Positions 23,151 through 34,119 of a DNA stretch of 64,000 bases are shown one piece after another (the stretch's first letter is position 1; each line of letters starts with the position of its first letter). The notes below the pieces were generated by a model that was not told the origin of the DNA, made no database searches, and worked only from the letters and a program-made list of their open reading frames with translations. Source of the stretch: Phragmites australis (taxonomy: Eukaryota; Streptophyta; Magnoliopsida; Poales; Poaceae); the NCBI RefSeq assembly GCF_958298935.1, contig NC_084923.1, positions 35,556,501 to 35,620,500 on the forward strand, in the 5' to 3' direction. Position numbers and translations under genes: made by a program.

Positions 23151-24182
23151 GCTCGACACATGCGCCCTCTGACATATTTCTTGTGTTGTCTCTGCAGTGG
23201 GCCACCTATTATAATTTGATTCCTGGATGGTGTGTTGTTGTAAGTTCAGAGATTGATTAGCATATCAGATTCTGGATAAGGAAGTTAATTCATCTTTTTT
23301 TCTATCATTACTTGTTTGAATCCTACTGTTCAGTCTGTATTTCTGTCTCGGCAGGAAATTGTTTGTCCTTTTTAGAATCTATGCTCTTTGATTTGGTACA
23401 GCAATACTGTCCATGATGATATTGTGTGATTTTTATAATTCTGTTTATGTTCTAATAACTAGATGAGAATTTAGTACATTGTCCGGTCATTGATGTACTC
23501 AATAGAATAATTAGGGGGCAGGATTCTTATTTTCCTGGGCCAATTGTTATAAATTTTCTAAGAGTACTTTTATACATTTACTGTCCAGTTCTTGCTGTAT
23601 ACTGAGGCTGTATTTCTTTTTTACTCCTGTTATGTGTTGTATAAAAAATTGCACTATTTTCATACTTGTTTTTCTTTTTGTAAATGATGAAATTGGAGAC
23701 CATGCATATGAATGCAAAGCTCGACTGGGATGGTTATTACACAAGTCCAAACAGGAAGCTATTGTGGTATACAACAGTTAAGACATCCAGACCGAGCTAA
23801 AATTGGCTACCTTTGAAAAGAAGGAGAAATTTGATTTCACGTGTAAAAATGTCGTAATCCTAGTTCTTGTTGTAATCATTATTTTTCTATGTAAGATGAC
23901 GTGACTTATAAGATCAATGTGTCACTTGTCATTACCTTTGTGTATATTTGTGCCTATTTTACTACGTAAGATGTGACTTCTTTTTGTTAAATATAGTCAT
24001 AATGTAATTACAATATTATATGTTTATGCATTCTATCTATCAACTCCTTCATGGTTATCTCTCTTTCAATAGCCTCTCTCCCTCCCTCGTCGGTTTTATC
24101 TCTATTTTTCTCTTTCCTTAGCTCTCTATATGTAGAATACTCAACTGCTTGTCGTCATCGTATGCAGAACTTCTAGAAAGAG

Positions 24183-25848
24183 ATGGCACCACCAACCACC
24201 GATCTAGCCTATGTGCCAGAAGGAGTTGTAGTGCCGCCGTCAAACATTGAAGAAGGTAGCCCAAGCCACCACCTCAATCTGGACCAAACAGACGCCTGTG
24301 GAGGCGATGAGGTAATTCATAAGTAGAAGAATGCATCTGTTTGACATATTATCATATAGGTACTTAATATTTTTTCGCTTATACGCAGATACCTGATGCT
24401 CTTGAGGGTCACAACAATGAGCAATCCCAGAAGCAGGATCATGCACACAAGGTCCCTCGAAGATGTCTACAAGACGATTTGTGATCACGGAGGTCTCACC
24501 AACAGGGGAGCCAACTGCACTAGAGAGAGTTCTGGGGCCATACAAATCAGTCTATAGGATAGCTATTAAGGATCACGTGTCCATCAGCTATAGATTGTGG
24601 ACTGGTGAATGAGGTGATCCACACGTGGTTCCTAATTCAATTAAGAACGATATCTTGTATCCCAAGATATTAGAGAGGTTTGAGTTCCCTGCAGAGACAG
24701 ATATAGACATAGTTAAGCGTAAGATGCTAAAGATTATAGGCCTTTTATTTAACAATTGGAATGGCACACTGAAAAGAACCTATGTGCAGAAAGGCACAAT
24801 GCCAAATTTCAGCAAATGGCCGTTTGGAAAATCATTGGTAAGCCTTTGCGGAGTACAAGTTGTCGGAAGAAGCATAGATATTGAGTGAGGTGAACAAAGC
24901 AAACTCGAGGAAGAACCTCTACCCTACAAAGTCAGCAGTCGTGGGTATGTGAGGAAAGAATGGAAATGGGAACAACAGCTAGATGAACTACGAAAGAGAG
25001 GTATCACGCTTGAGGTGGAGGGTTGTAGCGAACTACCGACACGCTTCCTTTTTAGGAGGGGTGCTTCTTACTTGTCTGATGGAAGCTTATAGAAGCCCAC
25101 GATTAGTCTGCACAAGGCTCTTTCAAGCCAGACAAGGATAGGAATGAGCTCACCTTGGCACTGAGAAATAAGGAGCACGGTGGTCGCACATGAGGCGTTG
25201 GGGTGATGGGTTAGAAATATGGATTCCCAGGCGACGTCAACAGTTACAAGAGTCGAAAGAGGTACCAAGTAGAGCGAGAAGAAGAATGAGAGGCACAACA
25301 AGCTAGGATGATAGAAATGCTTGAACAAGCGTTACAAAAGGAGATGGAACATATAGAGAAAAAGATATCACAAACAGTACAACAAGCCCCTCATGCATCA
25401 ACAGGGCACGATAGTGAGCGAACAAAAATGACATGCAGTGTCTCCTAATGTTGCGTGCTCCAGCCTTGGTGGTCGTCGGAGTAGCTATGCATCCACGAGA
25501 GTTCTGGGAACTGACCTCATCACTTATGCTGTGCACCTCACCACAACACGGACACTGTATGAACTACACATTGGTGCTAGAAATATTACCATCAAGGCGA
25601 CTTCCAGCATGACTTATCACCACAGCTCCCATGAACAACGTCCGATACCGAAGGGCTATGTCGCGGTTGAAGCAGATGAGGCAGTTGATCAGTACCGTCA
25701 TGTTGAGGTGGACTACCCCATAGAGGAGGGGGCAAACACTATAGGAGAGAACGAGCAGACATTAATCGCGTGGGAGAAGGCTTATATAGTATTTCCACCA
25801 GGGACAGATACCAAGAACCATTACTCTCCACGACACCATGGGCTATAA
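24183..25848 (+). pseudogene. TNPA-like gene of CACTA 1 (Transposase_24-type), broken
   Basis: The likely start is ATG 24183 (MAPPTTDLAYVPEG). After an intron-like break near 24310-24390 the frame continues with LGPYKSVYRIAIKDHVSISY and LYPKILERFEFPAETDID at 24535-24700. A region 24880-25260 reads RKNLYPTKSAVVG, then, over frameshifts, ELTLALRNKEHGGR and FPGDVNSYKSRKRYQ. The 3' part, 25438-25848, reads RPIPKGYVAVEADEAVD and a TLIAWEKAYIVFPP end. These match the plant Ptta/En/Spm 'Transposase_24' proteins, thought to bind subterminal repeats. From 25850 to 26330 an imperfect 50-60 bp repeat rich in GAGGAG codes for E/R-rich segments. Several stops make it non-functional. Confidence 0.7.
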
Positions 25849-26507
25849 TCGCCTCAAAGATCTCCCTCTCTTTAGCCATCTTCTAGAAGAAGTCCATCTC
25901 CCTAGCCATCACCTCAAATAAGTCATGGTAGAAGTACACCCGTTATCAGTGCACATGCTCCAGAGGATCCTGTTGTGGCCTTCGACTAGCTTTCAGAGTT
26001 GGTACCGTCGGACGACTCTTCGACAGAATGGCTTTCCAAAGATAATGCGAAGGAGGAGCAAGAAGCAGCGACCTGTAAGCGTTCCTAGGAGGAGGAGCAT
26101 AAGAGACTGACCCGTCAGTTGTGCGTTAGGGAGGAGCAAGAAGCAGCATCCCGTAAGTATTCCCAAAAGGAGGAAGATGAGAGGCTTTCCTGTCAATGTT
26201 TGTGGATGAGCACGAGAGAGTGACCCGTCAGTGCGCTGCGGAGGAGGCCAAAGGCTCAAACCATAGTGGCATTCAAGCGTCCGACGTCGATGTCTTTGAC
26301 ACGCCAGCAAGCTTGGAACATAGACAATGATGCAGTCGATCAAGTGTGGACGAGTCCTTCACTCCACCACCATCCGCCCCCGGTGTCCCCGAACGTACAC
26401 ATGTCATCAGTCGTCCATTCGGAGACACGGTCCTCATTGCAGGAGAGGTAGAGGGATATGGGCTGGCTCAACTCGACCGACTTTTTGGGGGAGTGACCTA
26501 TGATAAC

Positions 26508-26511
<4 letters not shown>

Positions 26512-26594
<83 letters not shown>
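26512..26594. repeat. TA/TG compound microsatellite
   Basis: About 21 TA units (26514-26555) pass directly into about 20 TG units (to 26594). A GA-rich low-complexity stretch follows at 26698-26790. Confidence 0.95.
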
Positions 26595-26596
<2 letters not shown>

Positions 26597-27059
26597 TCGA
26601 TGCCCAGCACCTTCATTGGATAACATGAATTACTATATATTAATAAAGGTGCCTTTATTATTGATTCACATTAAATATGTCTCATTGTATGCATGTATTG
26701 AGAGGGAGAGAGAGATGGAGAGATCGAGGGCAGAGAGGGAGGATAGAGAGAGGGATTATAGGGAGGAGAGGGGAGGGAGGCGGGAGGGGCAAAACACTGC
26801 CGGCTGAAGGCTCCAACAGGCAGTGATGTCTTAGGAATCACTATCGACTGAAATCTTCAGCCGATAGTGATTCCTAAGGCATCATTACCAGCTGGATCCT
26901 TTAGCCAGCAATAAAAACATCTTTCACTACCGGTCCTTCACGCCGACAGTGATAGTCCCCGACTATCATTACCCTTTACCTACTACTGGCTCCAAAACCG
27001 ACAGTGAAGGGAGTTTTGGAGCTGACAGTGATAGGGGGTTCTGCAGTAGTGAATGAAAG

Positions 27060-28050
27060 AAAACCAGTCATTGGACATGTGACTGCATTGGAGGAAGCTC
27101 TCAAGTCTTTCGAGCAGAGGAAAGGATTGTGCATCATCCAACTAGAGGAAGGCATGGTGTTTGACTCACTTGATGAGGCATTCGATTTCTACAATCTATA
27201 TTCATGGGAGAAGGGTTTTGGGATTAGGTACAACAACAACGAAACAAATGATGAAGGGTACCACCTTATGAAAGAGATTGCATGCATGTTCCAGGTAATT
27301 GATGTCACGAACATTTGACAGTCTTTAATGTCATAGAAGATTTGTTGTCGCATTGGTTGAACTCTTACTGTGTGGGGCGTCCTGCAGCTGGGATGAAGAA
27401 CTCTATCCTTTGTGGTTGTAAGGCTATGATGCGTCTTCGATGCACAGATGACCATGGCTGATATATTCGTCACTTCGTAGTAGAGCACAACCACAAAATG
27501 TCTGAGACCTGCGGGGAGAAGAGGCATTGGCCTTCTCACAAGCACATGGACATCTACATACGAGATATTATTAAATACTTCTGGTAGAACAATGTGAGCC
27601 TTACTAAGGTATATTCGATTATGACCAGCATCTTTGGTTCAGTTCAGAAAACACGTTTCACGAAGCGTAATATGACGACCCTCTGTGGAGAGCTTGCAAG
27701 GGAGAATACTAATAATGATGTGATAAAAACTATGGAGGTCTTTATGAAGATTAAGGATGAGGCATACAAGGTTGACTTTGATGGTGATGGAGCAATACGG
27801 ACTCCGATGTGGACAAATGGTAGATGTAAAGTGTAGTATGCACATTTTGGCGATGTGGTCACATTCGACACGATAAGACAAACATTTATGGCATGCCGTT
27901 TAGAATGGTTGTCAGGTGAACAATCACATACAGACTGTGTTGTTTGGTGCAATATTAATGAGGTCAGAGATGATATACAGCTTCAAGTGGATTTTCCGAG
28001 AGTTCATTAATATGATGGGTGGGAAGGAACCAGTAATGGTGTTGACAGGA
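27060..28050 (+). pseudogene. FAR1/FHY3-type gene fragment
   Basis: Next to the right end of CACTA 1 the frame reads EEGMVFDSLDEAFDFYN and WEKGFGIRYNNNETNDEGY, the FAR1 N-terminal DNA-binding region. Later pieces are CGCKAMMRLRCT-like at 27410-27450, KVYSIMTSIFGSVQ at 27606, KRNMTTLCGELARENT at 27668, VDFDGDGAIRTPMWTNG at 27770, and a MULE-like core FGDVVTFDT at 27848. It ends at about 28050 after FKWIFREFINMMGGKEP. FAR1-type proteins derive from Mutator transposases; some became light-signalling regulators. Stops, frameshifts and loss of the C-terminal half including the SWIM region show a pseudogene. Whether it was a host gene or a transposon copy cannot be told. Confidence 0.72.
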
Positions 28051-29383
28051 ATTACATCTAATTGTTTCTTATGTAACCACAGTGTGCTGAAACTTGCATT
28101 AGGTGTGTATACTAACAATTTGAATGAACATGAAGATTAGGCACGAGCTATGCATCTAATCTTCAGGGTCATCATCAATGTGGGTTCAAGGTGTTCTAGG
28201 CATCCACTGTGAATTTATAGGGATGGGAATGAGGAGCAGAAGAACAAATTATCAAAGATGAATGGCGTAGCTGATTAATAGTAGAACTAGGAGAAATTAA
28301 GCTGAAATCAGAAGAATGGAAGCACACACCTCAATTGTTGGTTCCAACCCGGCGACATGCATCTTATCCGTCTACCGGCTTTGGATGTCAGTGGAAAGCG
28401 AGAACTTGAGTATAGGTAGGTGGTCGCACTACGAACGGGGTGAAGTAAGAGCGGATTTCCTTGCAGGCCTTAGAGGTCCACTGGCTCTGGACCCCAATTC
28501 TAGAGGATTGGTGGCAGCAACGAAGGTGCGCCGATTTATTGCAGCGGTCTGAAGTTTGGTGGCCAGGGAATTTTTTGGATTGCAGGTGCAGGAAGAAGAA
28601 AGGAGTGAAGAGGTGCGGTAACAAGATAGTTCGTGATTTATTCGATTGAACGTCGGCCATGGGACAAAATTAAACGAACGCCACCGACACACTATCATGC
28701 GCTACCGAACAGGACAACCCCACCGCGGACATCATTTCCACCTTAGTGCTGGAGAGAGAAAAGAAATTGTTAACTTTTCCCAAACAAAATTGCGCACGAA
28801 TCTTGAAATGCACCAACGACGTCGATAAGCCACTGCTGTCAGCTGCCGCTGTGAAACGATTTCTTGGGCCTCCTAGTAAGTACACGCGCGGTACGTGCCC
28901 CCCAAAAGGCTAATCCCCGTCCGATTGCACGCTGTCTCCATCCGCTTGATTCTATAATATGTGCGGTTAGCAAGCTGTTATTCTTATCTCTCGTCGCTGT
29001 CTCGCATCTATATAGCCGGAGGTTTGCTAATGCCGGGTCTCGGTTATTCACCAGGCCGGGGTGCATGGTGGGTGGAAGTAGTTGGAGTTGGCTGGAAATC
29101 AGCTCTGCACTGGCGACGTATGTCGATCGTGCAACCGACGGTCCTTTCCCTTTCTCCTCCGTCGCGTCGTCGTCGCCAATAATCCTTCCAGTCCTTTTCG
29201 GGGCTGCGGTTGTTGAGACCCCGGAACCCGCTAGCTCTAGAAGAGGAAGAAGGACGCGGTGCAGCAAGATTAGCATCACTAGATCAATTATTTTTTCGCA
29301 CCACTGCCTTGTCTTCACGCACACATGTGCATGCGCTCTTTTGGCCTCATATAGGGAGTGTCTGAGCGCGTCTTCCTCCGCCA
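28051..29383. other. Upstream region of the NAC gene
   Basis: No gene recognised. GC content rises from about 28400. Long overlapping open frames on both strands at 28839-29495 do not resemble a protein family and look like chance frames. A TATA-like ATCTATATAGCC lies at about 29006 and another TCATATAGG at 29347. The area likely holds the NAC promoter. Confidence 0.5.
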
Positions 29384-29391
29384 GTATATAT
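29384..29391 (+). promoter_or_regulatory. Likely NAC core promoter TATA box
   Basis: GTATATATGC lies about 150 bp before the NAC ATG, in a CG-poor pocket within a GC-rich region. A transcription start near 29415 would give a leader of about 125 nt. The assignment is by position only; two weaker TATA-like sites lie further upstream. Confidence 0.5.
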
Positions 29392-29540
29392 GCGTCTTTG
29401 AGCAAGCTAGATCGCCGCCACTGCCGCACTGCACACAGATCATAGTCTGCAGTGAATGTGCACAGCGACAGAGGGACAGGGGGACCTGTGAGCAAGCACT
29501 TGACTGAATTTTCAGGGCTACTTAGCTTGGAGCGATATCA

Positions 29541-31835
29541 ATGGAGGAGGGCCTTCCGCCAGGGTTCCGGTTCCACCCGACGGACGAGGAGCTCGTCACC
29601 TACTACCTCACCCGCAAGGTCTCCGACTTTGCCTTCGCCACCCGCGCCATCGCCGACGTCGACCTCAACAAGTGTGAACCATGGGACCTTCCGAGTAAGT
29701 TACCATTTAAAACTTCAAATTACTAGCATAATAGTCCACTATGTACTGTGCTCTTTCCTTCAAGATAAGCTTCTTTTGTCCCATCTTGCTTCAAGATACT
29801 GCGCTACGTTTCAATTATCATTGTGGCATGCATGCAGTGTGCCGATTGTCTCCTGGAATTTCTTCTTTCTGCTTGTTCGATCCTAAAAAAATCCTGCAAA
29901 ATAAAAGTTCAGCTCATACCAAACTTCATGTGTCTGCATAAATGAAACTAGTTTGCACATTGCTTTTGCAACAGCTTCTTTACTTTCGGGTTCTCTCTAC
30001 TTCCCATGATTTGGTGAGAATTGTAATGCCTTGACCTAGGCAATGAAATACATGCATGAATCGATGTCATTATCTTATATTATATATGTAGACACATTCA
30101 TTTTCACACTAGTACAATTTAGTGGACTTGACACAGTCATGGTTTATTCAAGCTTACACTTCAGTGCCTGGCTGTGACCGATCTAGAATCCAAGGGTATC
30201 GATTAACTCTTGGCAATGCATGCACACTGCTAATGGAATGTCGCGAATCTGCAGGCAAAGCAAGCATGGGGGAGAAAGAATGGTACTTCTTCAGCATGCG
30301 GGACCGGAAATACCCGACCGGCATCCGCACAAACCGCGCCACCGACTCCGGCTACTGGAAGACTACCGGCAAGGATAAGGAGATCTTCCACTGCGGCATG
30401 CTCGTGGGCATGAAGAAAACCCTAGTCTTCTACAGGGGCAGAGCTCCCAAGGGCGAGAAAACCAGCTGGGTCATGCACGAGTACAGGCTCCAGAACAAGT
30501 TCCCATACAAACCCAACAAGGTAGCTAGCATACATGGGTCTACTTAGTGCTGGGACTTCAGCCGCAGCACCGATCCTATCGTGCCTCGTGCTATGTGTGC
30601 TACGCTAGCTAGACATGATTAGCTTATCGTGTCGTGCCGTGCCGGTATGAGTCAATTTAGAAAGTCCAAGCACGATTATCGATATATGTCGTGCTGAATC
30701 AGGCATGACTCTCCTTAATAACACATAACAATGTTTACATATTTATCTCTTATCATCTCATACTTTATTTCTCATGCTCACACATGCTCTATATCACCTG
30801 GCAATACTTACATATTTATCTCGTAACATCTCATAATTGTGTCTCTTATACTCACATATCTCTCTTAGTGTCTCATGCTTTATATCAGAGATATTAGAGG
30901 ATAATCACGGAAAAATGATTATACAGATTGTGTCATATCTTTTTTTACCTTGCCAACATATTCATGATCCAAGCCATCGTACCATGCCGACACGCCCACC
31001 GTACCAAGGTCCTAGGAATGGCACATCCTTGTGTTCATGCCGTGCCAGCCTGACTTAAAATATTTCATACCATACCATGCTTTGTACCTTACCAAAACTC
31101 ATGCTAGGGACGGCCCAGGAATGACACGGCCCAAGTCCCTGCTATAGCGTAAAACTTAACTAGTGTGGTAACATGTTGGAAGCAATTAATTAAGTTTAAA
31201 TAGTTGCTGACATAGTTTCAAACTTGTGAAATGTTTCCTGAAATGTGTTTTTTTTCGATTTCGTTTTTTAGGAGGAATGGGTGGTGTGCAGGGTGTTCAA
31301 AAAGTGCCAGATCGTCAGGATGAGGTCGCCAACAGGCAGCCCAACGATGGACTCCCCACGCCACGACGCCAACGCCTCCCTCGGCGAGCTTGGGGAGCTC
31401 GACCTCTCCTCCATCCTCGGCGGCTTCGCGCCGGCCGCGGTGCACACGTCGTCCAGCTCTCCGGGCGCGCTCCACCATGTCGTCGGAGAGAGCTTCGGCC
31501 ACAGGGTGGACATGAACACGTACATGAGCTGGATGGCAGCAGCCAACCAGGGCGCCACGGCTGCCGCCGCGGCCGCCATGCTCCCGTGGGGCGCAGCGCC
31601 GGGACTACTCGGTACTGTCTTCGCGCCAAACCAGTTGGTGCAGAAGCTGCTGCCGTTCGCCGGGTGCAGCCAGCCTCGCGATGTCGGCAGCGTTGTGGCT
31701 AACGTCGGAGGTGATCATGCCATGTTCGCGAGCTCGGTGGCGAAGGCTGACATGGAATGCAATCAGCAGCAGGAGCAGCCGCCCCCGCCGGAGCAGCAGC
31801 TGGGAATGGACGAGTCGACATGGAGAGCCTTTTGA
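29541..31835 (+). CDS. NAC domain transcription factor, three exons, 327 aa
   Basis: Exons are 29541-29694, 30255-30520 and 31272-31835. The introns begin GTAAGT and GTAGCT and end GCAG and TTAG. Joining gives an open frame of 327 codons plus TGA. The NAC domain is complete: subdomain [20 protein letters not shown] (residues 5-23), [12 protein letters not shown] (41-51), C from EWYFF to GKDKEI (60-95) with [29 protein letters not shown] (103-118) with WVMHEYRL (123-130), and [12 protein letters not shown] (141-151). The intron positions are those typical of the family. The C-terminal part is A/S/Q-rich (Ala run, [12 protein letters not shown]) and acidic at the end, a likely activation region. 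The N-terminal sequence is most like the NAM/CUC and ANAC092/ANAC100 branch, many members of which are cleaved by miR164. No miR164-type site (GCACGTGCCCTGCTTCTCC-like) is present in exon 3. Expected nuclear DNA-binding regulator; the exact orthologue is not assigned. Confidence 0.95.
30549..31142. repeat. Repeat-like insertion in NAC intron 2 with short inverted ends
   Basis: Nearly all of the 751-bp second intron is made of a segment starting GCTGGGACTTCAGCCG and ending CGGCCCAAGTCCCTGC, so the ends are inverted repeats of about 16 bp with two or three mismatches. Inside are repeated CGTGCCG and GGCACG(A) strings typical of a dispersed grass repeat. No clean target duplication could be fixed, and the superfamily is open. 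Confidence 0.4.
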
Positions 31836-31891
31836 TCATCACCTATTTATACAAACAAATCATTACACCAGATATGAACTTAATTACGGTC

Positions 31892-33680
31892 AATTTATAT
31901 GCATACAGTTGTAGGGGAATATTCTAGGTGAAATGGGGCAAACCCGTTGTGTCAAAATCAGGTGAAGTTCAACTAGAAAGTGTATACTAAAATGGGCCAA
32001 ACCAGCCCATTGGGTCCTATTAAGTGGAGTTTAACTATAGAAGTGCATTTGTCTGTTGATTCGTGTGCTATAATTTGAACAAAACAGTATAAGCTTTGAC
32101 AATTTGTTACGGAAAAGATTAAGTTTCTTCGGCGAGGGTCGCTCCCTCATGTTCTGGAAGGATGGATGGATTAATGGCCAGTCCATCCAGTCGATCACGC
32201 CGAACCTAATTCAGGCCATCCCAAATCGCGCAAAGAACTTGAGGACGGTCGCTGATGGTCTCATGAACCGCAGGTGGGTACACAACATCAAGGGAGGCCT
32301 GAGTACCTGAAATTATGGGACATTGTGGATGGTTTTCAGCTGCAGCCGGACATGCCTGACGCCTTCAGCTGGAAGTGGTCGCCTTCGGGGGACGCTTCAA
32401 GGTCGACATACCATGCCTTCTTTCATGGACAGACTGTCAATCATGGAGCACGACAACTATGGAAGACCCGGCCACCAAACAAGTGCCGGTTCTTTGCTTG
32501 GCTCGTTCTACATTGCCAGTGTTGGACATCGGAGCGCTTTCGAAATCATGACAATTGCACTCTCTGCTCACAAGAACCGGAGGAGCTGAACCACTTCCTC
32601 ATTGGTTGTTTGTTCAGTCGGGAAACATGTGTGCAAGGCAGGAAGTTTTTCGATTATTTGGTCGTCCTCTCGATTTGGAGTATTTGGAATGAGAAGAATG
32701 CTAGGGTATTCAAGAGGATAGCATTCATGTCTGTTAGGGTTTTAGTAGAAACATTATCAGGATAGACAAATCAAGCACAAGATTAACATATAAATACATT
32801 ACGTTTTTTTATTGAGGTTTGGCTAACTTGCGTATATTATTGGGGCATGATTCTGGACACGTCTCCCCATATTTGTTTCTGTTGATCTATAGTTACAACG
32901 ATGGTGGCAAATATTTACAGACTCAAGAGGAATTTAACAATAACTCTATTCATTTTTTCACCTAATTACAACTCAAGTCTATCTGTAACCGACTATGTAT
33001 ATATATTTGATACATATTTTAACAAACTCCACCTTAGGTGCAACTTGAGTCATCCATGTGTGAACTTCCAGCTACCCAGACTTGACCGTCATTAACAAGA
33101 AGCTTGCAGGAAGCAATACCGCATTGTAACGACTCAATGAACGCATTGCAACACTTAATACATGCTTTGATCGATTGGTTAATTTGCCACCGAACAATGA
33201 TCGACTATTTATATGTATACAGTTGTAGGGGAATATTCTAGGTGAAACGGGGCAAAGCCGTTGTGTCAAAATCAGGTGAAGTTCAACTGGAAAGTGTATG
33301 CTAAAATGGGCCAAACCAGCCCATTGGGTCATATTAAGTGGAGTTTAACTATAGAAGTGCATTTGTCTGTTGATTCGTGTGCTATAATTTGAACAAAACA
33401 GTATAAGCTTTGACAATTTGTTACGGAAAAGATAAAGTTTCTTCGGCGAGGGTCGCTCCCTCATGTTCTAGAAGGATGGATGGATTAATGGCCAGTCCAT
33501 CCAGTCGATCATGCCGAACCTAATTACAACTCAAGTCTATATGTAACCGACCATGTATATATATTTGATACATATTCCAACAAACTCCACCTTAGGTGAA
33601 TATGAACGGCAACTTGAGTCATCCATGTGTGAACTTCCAGCTACCCAGACTTGAATCGTCCATCTCCGCTGCTCACCTCG
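31892..33680 (+). repeat. Direct duplication 3' of the NAC gene, second copy internally deleted
   Basis: Copy A spans 31892-33087 and copy B 33205-33655. They match closely over 31892-32214 versus 33205-33523 (for example TGTAGGGGAATATTCTAGG and GCTCCCTCATGTTCT). After CCGAACCTAATT copy A carries 740 bp of LINE sequence, whereas copy B jumps directly to ACAACTCAAGTCTAT, which in copy A lies at 32965. The break lies in the shared octamer ACCTAATT. A third short copy of the last 45 bp (CTACCCAGACTTCAATCG...) is at 33914-33956, directly next to the CACTA 2 end. Confidence 0.85.
32113..32765 (+). pseudogene. LINE ORF2 C-terminal fragment (zf-RVT region)
   Basis: The frame from 32113 reads LSFFGEGRSLMFWKDGW and ADGLMNRRWVHNIKGG. 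After a one-base shift it continues with YLKLWDIVDGFQLQPDMPD, FSWKWSPSGDASRSTYHAFF, RQLWKTRPPNKCRFFAWLV, CTLCSQEPEELNHFLIGC and ends SIWSIWNEKNARVFK. This is the reverse-transcriptase zinc-binding tail of plant L1-like ORF2. Endonuclease and catalytic RT parts are missing. It lies only 0.3 kb after the NAC stop codon in the same orientation. Confidence 0.8.
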
Positions 33681-33953
33681 ACGTAGTGTCATACTACAAG
33701 GGGTAGATAGATGCTTAAGGGATGAAACAATGATATGGCCTTAGGGTTGGTTTTAGTGGAAAACCAATTTTTCATGTAGGGGCTTAGTTTGCAAAGCAGG
33801 GTGTAGAAGTTCTAAATCAAGAGCCATTCCTCCATGCTATGGTGAGGAAAAACGAGAATGTACTTTGGAAGCGCTCCTATGCCTCAGAGATACTCTTATG
33901 CTAGCTGATGGAAGCTACCCAGACTTCAATCGTCCATCTCCGCTGCTCACCTC
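33681..33953. other. Short segment between duplicated 45-bp strings
   Basis: This 270-bp piece sits between two copies of ATCGTCCATCTCCGCTG-containing sequence. It has no recognised content. Confidence 0.4.
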
Positions 33954-34119
33954 GACCAGTGACGGGTTACAGTTGAGACTCGTCGCTAAGGTGCGTCTCT
34001 GATGGCCTAAACAGGCATGTTGCCCGTCATGAATGATGGTCATTAGTGGCGGGTGCACTTACCACCTGTCACTAATGACCGAGTCCCTATGGATCTGCCA
34101 TCAGCAAGGGCTTCACAAG

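Larger units (their letters stand above)
20656..27051 (+). mobile_element. CACTA (En/Spm) element 1, internally deleted
   Basis: The left terminus is CACTACTACAGAAC and the right terminus, reversed, is CACTACTGCAGAAC. The flanks are AAT (20653-20655) and AAT (27052-27054), an exact 3-bp duplication. Subterminal repeats with GCCG(A/G)(C/T)AGTGAT-type cores fill 20680-20880 and 26810-27045 in both orientations. Inside, in order, are a TATA box (20881), a GC-rich first-exon-like section (20900-21400), a TNPD C-terminal remnant (22255), a second block of terminal-type repeats (22960), and a TNPA-like gene (24183-25848). The catalytic part of TNPD is missing, so the element is not autonomous. Confidence 0.88.

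Noticed and set aside
26346..26807. 153-codon frame with Y/I and V/C repeats
   Set aside because: Translation of the TA/TG microsatellite joined to GA-rich DNA; only its first part may belong to the TNPA tail.
28839..29495. Overlapping open frames of 218 codons (minus) and 193 codons (plus) upstream of the NAC gene
   Set aside because: Low-complexity composition, no family motif, and both strands open over the same GC-rich DNA; likely chance frames in the promoter region.
30122..30547. 141-codon frame covering NAC exon 2 and intron DNA on both sides
   Set aside because: Only 30255-30520 is NAC exon; the upstream part is intron 1 read through, as shown by the splice sites and family alignment.
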